From: Chryseobacterium turcicum
GTDB lineage: Bacteria; Bacteroidota; Bacteroidia; Flavobacteriales; Weeksellaceae
Length of the DNA: 64,000 nucleotides
NCBI RefSeq assembly: GCF_021010565.1
Contig: NZ_JAJNAY010000002.1
Location: 682,001 to 746,000, forward strand
Direction of reading: 5' to 3'
Below, one piece after another: positions 37,577-47,020 of this stretch; the stretch's first letter is position 1, and every line of letters starts with the position of its first letter. The position numbers were made by a program, and so were the translations under genes. The notes under the pieces are model-generated. The model searched no databases. It saw only the letters and a list, made by a program, of their open reading frames with translations, and was not told the origin of the DNA.

Positions 37577-38491
37577 TTAATCTACAAAATAAGAATCCGG
37601 CTTTTTTAATTCGCCTTGTGGAATTTCTGCCTGCTCAAAAATAGAAAATTCAATCGTTCTGCAAATACTATTGAGTGCCAAATCATTTTCTTCCTCACCA
37701 AAAGGTTCCCCAATCTCCTGAATGATGGCATCTAAAGCAATAAAAGTATAGCTGATAAGAAGTACAATCAAAGGCATCATCCAATCTAAACTGTCGAGTA
37801 AGCCGAAAGGCAACCAAAAACAATAGAGATAAACCGTACGATGCAACAAAACGCTGTAGGCAAATGGAAGTGGCGTATTTAAAATTCTCTCGCAACCACC
37901 AGAAATATTAGAAAACTGATTCAGCTGATGATTCATAGAAGACAAAACGATGGTATCGATGTTTCCTTTTTTATTCTGAGTATGCAGCCAATCTGAAATA
38001 AACCCTAAAATAATATTAGGAATAAACGTCTTCCCTTGTATTTGATGAAACTGATCTTCAGAAAGTAATTTTTTAAGATTTCCTGTTTCAGACTTGCCTC
38101 TTAATTGATCATTTAAAGACCAGCAAAATGCAGAAATAAGCTTTACGATTTCCTGTTTTTCTTCTTTAGGAACATTGGGTATAAAAGATAAGATCTGTCT
38201 CGTTAAAGAACGGGTTTCAATAACCAATAATCCCCAAAGCTTTCTTCCTTCCCAAAAACGGTCATAGCTTGCGGTATTACAAAAGCCCATGAAAATGGCC
38301 AAAGCTAAACCTATCAATGTAAAAACAGTGGGATTGAGCTTTACTTTGTAATCGTAAATTTTTCCGTTAAAATAATATACCGCGACAGAGAAAATAGTGA
38401 TAATAAAAAGCTGCGTGATTATTTTCTTTAAAACAGAACCTTTCCATATAAATAGCATTTTCAGCCAGTGCGTTCTCTGTCTTACAATCAT
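37577..38491 (-). CDS. Bestrophin family anion channel
   Basis: A 304-residue inner-membrane protein of the bestrophin/UPF0187 family, which forms pentameric channels. Visible: the N-terminal RQRTHWLKMLFIWKGSVLKK, a first membrane segment (QLFIITIFSVAVYYF), FTLIGLALAIFMGFCNTASYDRFWEGRKLWG, and a C-terminal EIGEPFGEEENDLAL acidic stretch typical of the family. It lies 10 bp after the HD-PycTM-like gene and is likely co-transcribed with it. Confidence 0.9.
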   Translation of the reverse strand: MIVRQRTHWLKMLFIWKGSVLKKIITQLFIITIFSVAVYYFNGKIYDYKVKLNPTVFTLIGLALAIFMGFCNTASYDRFWEGRKLWGLLVIETRSLTRQILSFIPNVPKEEKQEIVKLISAFCWSLNDQLRGKSETGNLKKLLSEDQFHQIQGKTFIPNIILGFISDWLHTQNKKGNIDTIVLSSMNHQLNQFSNISGGCERILNTPLPFAYSVLLHRTVYLYCFWLPFGLLDSLDWMMPLIVLLISYTFIALDAIIQEIGEPFGEEENDLALNSICRTIEFSIFEQAEIPQGELKKPDSYFVD

Positions 38492-38501
38492 CTAATTTCA
38501 G

Positions 38502-39665
38502 TTAAAGCGTCAAGAAAGCATAGGCAAAAGACAGGACAGAAATGATAATTCCTGCCATAAAAATCTGATAGGTAATCGAAAGAAGTTTATATTTTCGGTC
38601 TAAAACTTTACCCAGAAAGTATAAATCTCTCACCATAGAATCGTAGATATAATCGCGGTCTTTGATAAGATCATGCATCGAGGTCAGATAATGATCAAAT
38701 TCCATTTGCTGGAAATTTCCAAAAAACAAAAGGTTGACTTTACGGTCTTTAATATCCTGATTGGTAAAAACAGTTTTTGTAACATTAGGTTTTGTAGAAA
38801 GAATTGCAAAAATAATCGTCAGTACACTCGAGATTAAAAGAAAAAATGTAGGAATAACCAAATGTGCATTTTTCGGAGTATCTAATTTAGGCACCAAAAC
38901 AGAAAGACAAACCGAAATAATAATCGCATTGACCGAAAGCAAAATATTGGCTTTGCTGTCTGCAATATCACTCAATCTTGTATGGTTATTCAAAGTCACT
39001 CTGAAAAGTGTATCTACACTTCTATCCGACTTTTGATCTTTTTTATCTGAGTTTTCTTTTTTAGGCTTTTCTTCTTTATCAAGCTTTTTTTCGAGCTTTT
39101 TTACATTCTTCATTTTTAGCGGTTCCCAATTTTCTTTGGCGTAATCTGTGAAATATTTATGCTTATTTTTAAGAAAATCTACATTCATTACATTCCATTC
39201 GTCGTTAGAAAAGCACATTCCTCCCGTCAGTTCCCATTCTTTACGCAAAGCTTCTGCAGAATCACTGTAAAATGGGCTTGCAAAATGACTGAAATCAGCA
39301 TCTTTCATAATTTCCTCCAGAAAACCTTGAGGCTGATGGTATTTTTCAGTGGAAAGAATCAATTTAGAAACCTCCTCAATATATTCATCAGAAAAATTAT
39401 CTTTCTTCAAAAATTCTTTCATAATAACCGCACTTCGTTGCTCATGCCCTTCAGCATTGCAATCTGTAAAGCCTACATCATGAAACCATAAGGCAAGCAA
39501 TACTTTTTCTCTGTCAACTTCAGGTAAATTGGTATGCTTTATGATTTCATCTGCTTTCTGAACAGCGTATGTGGTATGGATAAAATTATGATAAAAGTAA
39601 ACAGAAGATAGTTTATCTTTGAATAAGTTTTCAACATAATTTTTAGCTTTGTCTAAGATGCTCAT
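38502..39665 (-). CDS. HD domain plus PycTM (DUF5706)-like membrane protein
   Basis: 387 residues; I choose the ATG at 39665 over an in-frame TTG at 39671. The N-terminal ~200 residues are an HD-type metal phosphohydrolase: YHNFIHTTYAV, ALWFHDVGF (HD pair) and MKDADFSHF. A charged Lys/Glu linker (KKLEKKLDKEEKPKK) leads to a region beginning LFRVTLNNHTRLSDIADSKA. It has two hydrophobic helices (ILLSVNAIIISVCLSVLV, LVIPTFFLLISSVLTIIF) and a last one at the end (IFMAGIIISVLSFAYAFLTL). This matches the DUF5706/PycTM effector part of Pycsar defence proteins. No cyclase gene is adjacent, so a defence role is not supported by context. Confidence 0.8.
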   Translation of the reverse strand: MSILDKAKNYVENLFKDKLSSVYFYHNFIHTTYAVQKADEIIKHTNLPEVDREKVLLALWFHDVGFTDCNAEGHEQRSAVIMKEFLKKDNFSDEYIEEVSKLILSTEKYHQPQGFLEEIMKDADFSHFASPFYSDSAEALRKEWELTGGMCFSNDEWNVMNVDFLKNKHKYFTDYAKENWEPLKMKNVKKLEKKLDKEEKPKKENSDKKDQKSDRSVDTLFRVTLNNHTRLSDIADSKANILLSVNAIIISVCLSVLVPKLDTPKNAHLVIPTFFLLISSVLTIIFAILSTKPNVTKTVFTNQDIKDRKVNLLFFGNFQQMEFDHYLTSMHDLIKDRDYIYDSMVRDLYFLGKVLDRKYKLLSITYQIFMAGIIISVLSFAYAFLTL

Positions 39666-39691
39666 CACCAAATTTTTCTTATTGTAAATGT

Positions 39692-42600
39692 ATGAATTTA
39701 TCCTTTAAATCTTATTTAAAAAAAATATCACCGGCAGGAAAAACCGTTCTCCTTTCGGGACTTCTTTTGTCTTGTGCTACCTACAACGTAAAAAAAGGTA
39801 AAAACTTACATGAGATACCGCAATCTGAACAAAAAACAGAGCAAAACTTTCAGATTTTCCTCGTGGGTGATGCAGGAAATTCAGAAGAAATTCAGGCTCA
39901 GCAGACTTTAAATTTCCTTAAAAATAAGATAGATTCTGCCAACAGCAATTCGATGCTGATATTTTTAGGAGATAACATCTACCCTCTCGGAATGCCAAAA
40001 GAAGGCGACAAAGACTATCCTTTGGCAAAAGAAAAAATGGAAAACCAATTGGCAATTACCAAAAACTTTAAAGGTAAAACATTGGTTATCCCCGGAAATC
40101 ATGATTGGTATCATGGTTTGGATGGTCTAAAAGCTCAGGAAGACTTTGTAAAAACGTATCTGAAAGACAAAAAATCTTTTCTCCCTAAAAATTCTTGTCC
40201 GATTGATGATATCAATTTAACAAAAGACATCAAGCTCATCGTCATTGATTCTGAATGGGCACTGATTAATTGGGATAAATACCCCGGAATCAACAAAGGA
40301 TGTGATATTAATACCAGAGAAGATTTTTACACCGAATTTAAAGATCTTATTACCAAAAATCAGGATAAGAGAATTATCGTTGCGCTGCATCATCCGGTAA
40401 TCAGTACGGGCGTTCATGCAGGATTTAATTCTGCAAAATCTCATCTTTCCGCCTTTAACGGTAAAGTTCCCATTCCCGGAATTGCCTCTGTGCTTACCAC
40501 TTTGAGAAGTGTTTCCGGAGCGAGCATGGAAGATCTCAGCAACAGACATTATGCAGACTTTGCCAATAGACTAAAAAGCATCGTTCAAGATAAAGAAAAT
40601 GTAATTTTCGTTTCTGGGCACGATCACAATCTGCAATATCATGCAGACAGAAACATCAGACAAATTATCAGCGGAGCCGGCTCAAAAACAGATCCTGCCA
40701 CCATTGTAGAAAAAACAGATTTCTCTTATGGCGGAAGTGGATTTGCTGTGTTAAATCTCAGAAAAGATTTGAGCTCAGATGTAGAATATTTTTCAACAAA
40801 AAATAATGCGCTTAAAAAGCTAACCCAAATTTCTGTAATTCCTAAACCTCAAGTATTTGAAAATAATTTCCCTAGCTCTTTTCCGGAAACCTATACATCA
40901 TCCGTTTATCCAGAAAGATTAACCAAAAAAGGAAAAATCTACCGTTGGCTTTGGGGAGATCATTACCGAAAATATTACGGACTTCCTATTGAAGCTAAAA
41001 CGAAAAATCTCTCAGATATGGATCCTGGGTATTCGCCTTTCAGAGAAGGTGGCGGAAATCAATCGAACAGTCTTCGTCTGAGAACCAGTGAAGGACAGGA
41101 ATTTGTGATGCGTGGAGTGAAAAAAAGTGCCGTCCGTTTTCTAAATGCCCAAGCTTTTAAGAAAAATGATTTTGGAAATGAATTAAACAACACTTTTCCT
41201 GAAAGATTCTTACTCGATTTTTACACGACCAATCATCCTTTTACCGGATTTGCCGTTAATAATATGATTGATAAGCTGGATATTTTTCATAGCAATCCGG
41301 AGTTGTATTATATTCCAAAACAAAAAGCGCTGGGTCGCTACAACAAAAATTACGGTGACGAAATGTATATGATTGAAGAGCGTTTTTCTTCTGACCCTAA
41401 GACCTTACAGTCACTTGATAATGCTTCTGGTATTGTTTCTACTTCAGATGTCCTAAAAAATATGCGAAAAGACAGCAAATATTCTGTCGATCAGGATTTG
41501 TATATCAGAGCAAGAATTTTTGATATGCTGATTGGTGATTGGGATAGACACGAAGATCAATGGAAATGGGCCGAATATAAAGTGGGAGATAAAGTTGTTT
41601 ACAAACCTATCCCAAGAGACAGAGATCAGGCGTTCAGCATCTATGATGGCGCTGCGTTTACCTTTATTATGAATATCCCGATGATTCGTCACATGAAATC
41701 TTTTAAAGATGAAATAAAAAATGTGCGTTGGGTAAACATGGAGCCTTATCCTTTAGATTTAATTTTTCTGAAAGGTTCTACCGAACAAAACTGGAGCGAG
41801 CAGGCAAAATACATTCAGAAACACCTTACCGATGCCGATATTGATGTTGCTTTTAAAAATCTCCCGAAAGAAGTTCTGGATGAAACCATTGCCGATATTC
41901 AAAGAAAATTAAAACTGAGAAAAGAAAAAATCGAGGCCAATGCAGTAGAATATTATCACATTCTTCAGGAAAAAGTGCCGTTGGTAGGAACGCTCAGTCC
42001 GGACAAATTTGTCATTGTAAAGAACGAAACATCAGTTGAAGTAAAGCAATATAAAATTAATAAAGATAAAACCGAAGAACTAGTTTTTGAAAAAACTTAC
42101 GACGGTAAGAAAACCAAAGAACTTTGGATTTACGGATTGGATGATGATGACGTTTATGAAGTTTCCGGAGATGGAAAATCAAAGACAAATATTCGCTTAA
42201 TTGGTGGTTACAATCATGATGTTTACAATGTTTCTAACGGCAGAAACGTTAAAATTTACGATTTTAAATCTCAGAAAAACACCTACGAAACCAAAGGCGC
42301 GACAAAGCACATTACCGATGATTATGATATAAATACCTACAACTGGAAACACCCTAAATACAATTTCTTTGCAGGATATCCGATGGCAAATTACAATCCT
42401 GATGACGGGGTTATTTTGGGTCTTGTAGCTAATTTTACGGTTAATAATTTCATTCGTGACCGCTTTACTCAAAAACATAGTTTTAGTGCTAATTTATACA
42501 CCGCAACAGGTGGATTTAATTTAGGCTATAAAGGAGTTTTCAAAAAAGCAATTTTCGGGTGGGATGCCGGAATTGATGCGACTCATACAACTCCCCATTT

Positions 42601-43405
42601 TGCAAGAACATTTTTTGGATTTGGAAATGAAACACAATACGACAAAGATGCGGTAGATAGAGATTACAATCGTGTAAGAATTTCTCAGAGTAAATTTGCA
42701 CCTTCCATCTCAAAAACAAGCTGGCTCAACATCAAGCATCAGTTCCAATTAACCTTTGAAAACTCTAAACTGCAGAAAAATGATGACCGTTTTGCGGTTA
42801 TATCACCAGATGTAAGATTAGAAAACTTCGACCATCAACAATTTGGAGGAGCCAATTACACCTTTAGTTTTAAAAATTTCGACAATAATGCTTTTCCTAC
42901 ACTAGGTTTAGAATTAGTTTTAAATGCAGGCTGGAAAGCCAATTTACAAGAGCTTGAAAGAAATTTTGCAAGCTTTCAGGGAAGTATGACCGTTTTCCAC
43001 AGAATTGATAAGAAAGGAAAATTTGTATTTGCCAATTCTACGAATGCCATGATTATCAACAATAATAATTTTGAATTTTATCAGGCTGCAGCCATTGGTG
43101 GAAACAATGGAATGCGCGCTTACAGAAATGAAAGATTTGCAGGAAAATCATACCTTATCAACAATGCGGAAGTTCGCTGGGATTTTGGAAGAGTAAGAAA
43201 TAATATCGTCCCCGTCAATATGGGAATTTTAGTAGGATATGACGCAGGAAGAGTATGGATAGATAAAGAGCAATCTAACAAATGGCATCAAGGAGTTGGT
43301 GGCGGTTTTTGGATGAATATGCTGGAGTCTTTCTCTGCAAGAATCGATTACTTTACCGGTGAAGATGGCGGAAGAATTTCCGGTGGCGTTGGAATGAGTT
43401 TCTAA
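39692..43405 (+). CDS. Lipoprotein metallophosphoesterase with kinase-like middle region and C-terminal barrel
   Basis: 1237 residues. A lipobox (LLLSC, Cys28) gives a lipid-anchored N-terminus. Residues ~50-330 form a calcineurin-like phosphoesterase with all metal motifs: VGDAGNS, FLGDNIYPLG, PGNHDWYHG, HHPVIS and SGHDHN. Residues ~430-780 contain LIGDWDRHEDQW and PRDRDQAF, reminiscent of atypical kinases such as CotH, but unproven. The last ~370 residues are an outer-membrane barrel of surface-antigen type ending in GGRISGGVGMSF. The start is 26 bp from the divergent HD gene. Confidence 0.8.
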   Translation: MNLSFKSYLKKISPAGKTVLLSGLLLSCATYNVKKGKNLHEIPQSEQKTEQNFQIFLVGDAGNSEEIQAQQTLNFLKNKIDSANSNSMLIFLGDNIYPLGMPKEGDKDYPLAKEKMENQLAITKNFKGKTLVIPGNHDWYHGLDGLKAQEDFVKTYLKDKKSFLPKNSCPIDDINLTKDIKLIVIDSEWALINWDKYPGINKGCDINTREDFYTEFKDLITKNQDKRIIVALHHPVISTGVHAGFNSAKSHLSAFNGKVPIPGIASVLTTLRSVSGASMEDLSNRHYADFANRLKSIVQDKENVIFVSGHDHNLQYHADRNIRQIISGAGSKTDPATIVEKTDFSYGGSGFAVLNLRKDLSSDVEYFSTKNNALKKLTQISVIPKPQVFENNFPSSFPETYTSSVYPERLTKKGKIYRWLWGDHYRKYYGLPIEAKTKNLSDMDPGYSPFREGGGNQSNSLRLRTSEGQEFVMRGVKKSAVRFLNAQAFKKNDFGNELNNTFPERFLLDFYTTNHPFTGFAVNNMIDKLDIFHSNPELYYIPKQKALGRYNKNYGDEMYMIEERFSSDPKTLQSLDNASGIVSTSDVLKNMRKDSKYSVDQDLYIRARIFDMLIGDWDRHEDQWKWAEYKVGDKVVYKPIPRDRDQAFSIYDGAAFTFIMNIPMIRHMKSFKDEIKNVRWVNMEPYPLDLIFLKGSTEQNWSEQAKYIQKHLTDADIDVAFKNLPKEVLDETIADIQRKLKLRKEKIEANAVEYYHILQEKVPLVGTLSPDKFVIVKNETSVEVKQYKINKDKTEELVFEKTYDGKKTKELWIYGLDDDDVYEVSGDGKSKTNIRLIGGYNHDVYNVSNGRNVKIYDFKSQKNTYETKGATKHITDDYDINTYNWKHPKYNFFAGYPMANYNPDDGVILGLVANFTVNNFIRDRFTQKHSFSANLYTATGGFNLGYKGVFKKAIFGWDAGIDATHTTPHFARTFFGFGNETQYDKDAVDRDYNRVRISQSKFAPSISKTSWLNIKHQFQLTFENSKLQKNDDRFAVISPDVRLENFDHQQFGGANYTFSFKNFDNNAFPTLGLELVLNAGWKANLQELERNFASFQGSMTVFHRIDKKGKFVFANSTNAMIINNNNFEFYQAAAIGGNNGMRAYRNERFAGKSYLINNAEVRWDFGRVRNNIVPVNMGILVGYDAGRVWIDKEQSNKWHQGVGGGFWMNMLESFSARIDYFTGEDGGRISGGVGMSF

Positions 43406-43433
43406 CGGTCATTGATTGTTTTATTAAACGTAA

Positions 43434-43503
43434 AGTTTGTCATTCTGAAAGAATCTATACAATTTTATAAAAGGTTGCAGAGATTCCTCCAGAATGACAA
43501 ACT
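43434..43503. repeat. REP-like inverted element between convergent genes
   Basis: Perfect 14-bp arms, AGTTTGTCATTCTG (43434-43447) and CAGAATGACAAACT (43490-43503), with inner inverse words GAATCT / AGATTC. The 70-bp foldback fits the gap between two convergent genes and could also end transcription. A decayed copy lies at 24011-24075. Confidence 0.75.
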
Positions 43504-43509
43504 AAATAT

Positions 43510-44382
43510 TTATTTTAAAGAAAATTGATACACATTTCCACCTGTTTTTTTATCCTTTTCATCAGCAATCAGCAAGGTTTTATCATCCACAAAAACGACT
43601 GCTTCTTTTTGTGAATTGTGTTCTAAAGAGATTTTCTGAATTTTAGCACTATTAAAATCATTTGCTGTAAACCCTGAAAGTACGTGAATGTTTTTATGCG
43701 TTAAAAGCACAATTTCATTTTTAGAATTAATAGCAGCGGATGTAATGGCAGCATCACCGTAACCGCCTTCTAGTTTTAATTTCCCAATTAATTTAGCTTC
43801 AAAATCACCTTCCTTATTTGGAATTTGGAAAACCAAAAATGTTCCGTCAAAACCTTTGCTTCTGTTTTTTGTAAACAAATAAAAACTTCCGTCTTTTTCT
43901 ACAAAAGCTTCACAATCGTATAGTAAATTAGACTTTTGGGGAGGAAACTCAGTCTGTCCTTCATAATGAAATTTTGTCGTCTGAATAACTTTTGTTGATT
44001 TCTGAGACTCATTCTTTAAATCTAATTTTAAGATGGAAAGATTCTGTCTGTCATTTTCATTATTCCCGAAATCACCAATGTAGATATTTCCGGCAGCATC
44101 TTTTGTAATATCTTCCCAGTCGTTATTTTCAGCATTTTCTACCAATACATCATTAATCAGGTCACCTTGTCGGTTGAGCCCGTACACTACATTTTTATTT
44201 CCGGCATCTTCAATAGCCCAAATAATTTTCTGGTCTTGCGAAAGAGCAATTCCTGAAACTTCTTTCAACTTTTTGGGAAATGAAAATTCTGTTTTCAAAT
44301 CTTCCTGTGATTTTGTTACCGAATCTTGAGCTTTCGGATTGCAGCTCATCAACATAAAAGCAAATACAACGAGAATGCGCAT
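43510..44382 (-). CDS. Putative propeller lipoprotein
   Basis: A 290-residue protein with a lipobox (FAFMLMSCNPKAQ) and repeated strand pairs such as KKLKEVSGIALSQDQKIIWA, NIYIGDFGNNENDRQ, LLYDCEAFVEKDGSFYLF and KEAVVFVDDKTLLIADE. The D-C-E-A-F pattern and repeats suggest a beta-propeller of the SdiA-regulated/phytase-like type; no catalytic set can be confirmed. It lies 4 bp after the FUSC gene, so it is the last gene of the mazG-FUSC unit. Confidence 0.6.
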   Translation of the reverse strand: MRILVVFAFMLMSCNPKAQDSVTKSQEDLKTEFSFPKKLKEVSGIALSQDQKIIWAIEDAGNKNVVYGLNRQGDLINDVLVENAENNDWEDITKDAAGNIYIGDFGNNENDRQNLSILKLDLKNESQKSTKVIQTTKFHYEGQTEFPPQKSNLLYDCEAFVEKDGSFYLFTKNRSKGFDGTFLVFQIPNKEGDFEAKLIGKLKLEGGYGDAAITSAAINSKNEIVLLTHKNIHVLSGFTANDFNSAKIQKISLEHNSQKEAVVFVDDKTLLIADEKDKKTGGNVYQFSLK

Positions 44383-44386
44383 AATT

Positions 44387-45466
44387 TTATTTTTTTAATT
44401 TTTTAAACTGAAAGAAAGAATATCTGATGTTTTTCTCCAATTGATTGATGATTTGTTGGTGATGGAGAAAAAAACCAGCAGCCAATCCCATCAAACTTCC
44501 AATAATAGTATCGAGTAATCTTGCCTGCATCAGATTTTCAACCTCATGATGCACGGTGCTTCCGACTTCTATTAAAAGCAAAGTAAGTGGTGTAATAAAT
44601 ATAACGGCAAAACCATAATTTCTTACAATCATCAACTCAACTATGAACTGTAAAACTACAATAATTCCTATCATTACAATTTTTTCAGGGTCAAAAAGAA
44701 GAATCAGCCATGCTAAGCCCAAACCAATGAAAGTTCCGAAAATACGGTGCATATTTCTCTGTCGCACATGCTCAAAATTTCGCCCCTGAATAATGGCAAC
44801 AGTAGAAATAGAAATCCAGTACGTATTTTGAAACTTTAAAAGATGCCCGACAATTAAAGTCAGCATCATAATTAAACCTATAATCGTACTTTCAACAAAC
44901 TTGGTATATCTTTTTTTCTTAAAAACTCTTCGTGGAATATTGACCACTTCACTTTTTTCAACAAAAACAGAATAAAGAAACGCCAGTGAACACGATAAAA
45001 TAGCTCCCATTGTGACTAAACCAACTCGTAAAGGAATCATTTCCAAATCAAACTGATATGTACTCGCCATCGCCGCCAACATGATGAAGAAAAAATTTCC
45101 AGGCGGTGAAATTTTAAAATAAGAAGTGATAAAATGAGAAAGGAAAGAAACAATCCCGAAAGATAAAGCCGCTGTGTAAATATTAAAACTAAAAAAAAGA
45201 CTGATGGTAAAGGAAAATATAATCCCAAAAGCACAAACCGCCAAATGAATCATTCGCTGACTAATCGGCGCCGTCGTGAAATACAATATCGTCAACGCTC
45301 CCAAACTCGAAAGACTTCCATAGTTTGGTTTACCCGAAAACCATCCTAATAAAAGAGGAATACCAATGCATAATGCAGCAAGAAACGGAAAATGCCATTT
45401 CCGCTCGGTTTTCTTCATTTCAATCAGATATTGAAAACGGTTTTGTGAAGGATTGTCTACTTTCAT
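44387..45466 (-). CDS. FUSC family inner-membrane protein
   Basis: A 359-residue protein with about ten hydrophobic segments in two blocks (FPFLAALCIGIPLLLGWF onward, and TIIGLIMMLTLIVGHLLKF onward). The second block contains QGRNFEHVRQRNMHRIFGTF, typical of FUSC proteins related to YccS and to fusaric-acid and aromatic efflux components. No periplasmic fusion partner is nearby, so export activity is not supported. The ATG directly follows the mazG stop (TAAATG), so the two genes are coupled. Confidence 0.85.
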   Translation of the reverse strand: MKVDNPSQNRFQYLIEMKKTERKWHFPFLAALCIGIPLLLGWFSGKPNYGSLSSLGALTILYFTTAPISQRMIHLAVCAFGIIFSFTISLFFSFNIYTAALSFGIVSFLSHFITSYFKISPPGNFFFIMLAAMASTYQFDLEMIPLRVGLVTMGAILSCSLAFLYSVFVEKSEVVNIPRRVFKKKRYTKFVESTIIGLIMMLTLIVGHLLKFQNTYWISISTVAIIQGRNFEHVRQRNMHRIFGTFIGLGLAWLILLFDPEKIVMIGIIVVLQFIVELMIVRNYGFAVIFITPLTLLLIEVGSTVHHEVENLMQARLLDTIIGSLMGLAAGFFLHHQQIINQLEKNIRYSFFQFKKLKK

Positions 45467-46234
45467 TTATTCAAAACGTTTTGCTTTTTCCCAAAGAACA
45501 TCCATTTCTTCTAAAGTGATATCAGCTAATTTTAAATCTGCCTCAGCTGCAAGCTGTTCCATTTTCTGAAATCTTGAAATAAATTTCAGATTGGTACGCT
45601 CTAAAGCCGAATCAGGGTTTAAACCTGAAATTCTTGCGTAATTAATCAATGAGAAAAATACATCGCCCAACTCCTGTTCTTTTTTATCTAAATCGGTTTC
45701 TGCATGAAACTCGTTGATTTCTTCATCTACTTTTTTCCACGCATCTTCGGCATCGTGAAATTCAAAACCAATTCCTTTTACTTTATCCTGAATTCTATAG
45801 GCTTTTACCATACTTGGCAATCCTTTCGGAACGCCACCCAAAATAGATTTATTACCTTCTTTCAGTTTTAGTTTTTCCCAGTTTTGTTTTACTTCTTCTT
45901 CATCTTTCACTTCTACATCGCCATAAATATGAGGGTGGCGGAAAATCAGTTTTTCATTTAAAGAATTAATAACATCAGCAATATCGAAACTCTTTTTTTC
46001 AGAACCTATTTTAGCATAAAAAACCAGATGCAGCAATACATCGCCAAGTTCTTTTTTAATTTCGGTTAAATCTTCCTGTAAAAGAGCATCCGAAAGTTCG
46101 TAAGTTTCTTCTAAAGTTAAATGACGAAGCGTTTGTAGTGTCTGTTTCTGATCCCACGGACATTTTTCACGAAGGTCATCCATAATATCTAAAAGTCTTC
46201 CGAAAGCTTCGAGTTTTTCTTGTCTGGTATTCAT
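45467..46234 (-). CDS. mazG: Nucleoside triphosphate pyrophosphohydrolase MazG
   Basis: A 255-residue cytosolic enzyme that hydrolyses nucleoside triphosphates to monophosphates, cleaning damaged nucleotides. Two MazG folds are visible. The first has CPWDQKQTLQTLRHLTLEETYEL and the EExxE-like KKELGDVLLHLVF; the second has EEINEFHAETDLDKKEQELGDVFFSLINY. Length is typical of the double-domain type. A -7 box lies at 46270-46277. Confidence 0.95.
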   Translation of the reverse strand: MNTRQEKLEAFGRLLDIMDDLREKCPWDQKQTLQTLRHLTLEETYELSDALLQEDLTEIKKELGDVLLHLVFYAKIGSEKKSFDIADVINSLNEKLIFRHPHIYGDVEVKDEEEVKQNWEKLKLKEGNKSILGGVPKGLPSMVKAYRIQDKVKGIGFEFHDAEDAWKKVDEEINEFHAETDLDKKEQELGDVFFSLINYARISGLNPDSALERTNLKFISRFQKMEQLAAEADLKLADITLEEMDVLWEKAKRFE

Positions 46235-46269
46235 TCAATTAAGGTTGAGGTTAAGATTAAATAGAAGTA

Positions 46270-46277
46270 CAAATTTA
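46270..46277 (-). promoter_or_regulatory. -7 box (TAAATTTG) of mazG
   Basis: Exact TAnnTTTG on the minus strand, 35 nt upstream of the mazG start. Confidence 0.5.
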
Positions 46278-46413
46278 CGGCAAATCTTCTGTATTGCTAT
46301 TTTGTCTTGATACAAAAGAATTATAAGGAACTAACATTTCTGTTGGTTAATCGCGAAGGCGCAGTTTTTTAGAATCAAACCGTTTTTAAGGCGCAAGAAA
46401 ATCAGAGATTTTC

Positions 46414-46691
46414 AAATTGTGAATTGTGAATATTTAATGATTCATTATTTTTCATGTGTAATCTTTCATTTGTAATCTTTCATTAAGAAATGAATATTTA
46501 ATTTTTTTAACGCAAAGATTTATTTTTCTTCATGTTTTACTTTAAGGTGGCAAAGAAGCATCAATGAATTGATTTGATAAAGCTCATGCATATTCCAAGC
46601 TTAATCGACTTGTTCGATAATCTTTGCTCCTTAAAATCAAGATTTTTTTAAATAAAATCTTTGCGTGATAAAAATAGTATAGCCTTAAAAA
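46414..46691. repeat. First copy of a 275-bp tandem duplication
   Basis: It begins with an inverted heptamer array: left units TGTGAAT twice and ATTTAAT, right units all beginning with AT (ATTCATT, ATTTTTC, ATGTGTA, ATCTTTC, ATTTGTA, ATCTTTC, ATTAAGA; 46440-46488). The rest holds an inverted pair ACGCAAAGATTT / AAATCTTTGCGT enclosing about 150 bp. Confidence 0.85.
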
Positions 46692-46966
46692 TTGTGAATT
46701 GTGAATATTTAATGATTCATTATTTTTCATCTGTAATCTTTCATTTGTAATCTTTCATTAAGAAATGAATATTTAATTTTTTTAACGCAAAGATTTATTT
46801 TTCTTCATGTTTTACTTTAAGGTGGCAAAGAAGCATCAATGAATTGATTTGATAAAGCTCATGCAGATTCCAAGCTTAATCGACTTGTTCGATAATCTTT
46901 GCTCCTTAAAATCAAGATTTTTTTAAATAAAATCTTTGCGTGATAAAAACAGTATAGCCTTAAAAA
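46689..46966. repeat. Second copy of the 275-bp tandem duplication
   Basis: Matches the first copy at a 275-bp offset with three substitutions seen (46456 G to 46731 C; 46591 T to 46866 G; 46675 T to 46950 C). The copies are directly adjacent, with 3 nt shared at the junction. Confidence 0.85.
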
Positions 46967-47020
46967 CAGTAAAATAAAAACTTTTGCGCCTTTGCGATTA
47001 ACTAAAAAAGTTTAAAACAA

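Noticed and set aside
38502..39665. Calling a full Pycsar defence system
   Set aside because: No nucleotide cyclase or other defence gene is adjacent; only the effector-like domain is seen.
46414..46966. CRISPR array
   Set aside because: Two long near-identical units and 7-nt words, not regular 25-40-bp repeats with unique spacers; no cas genes nearby.
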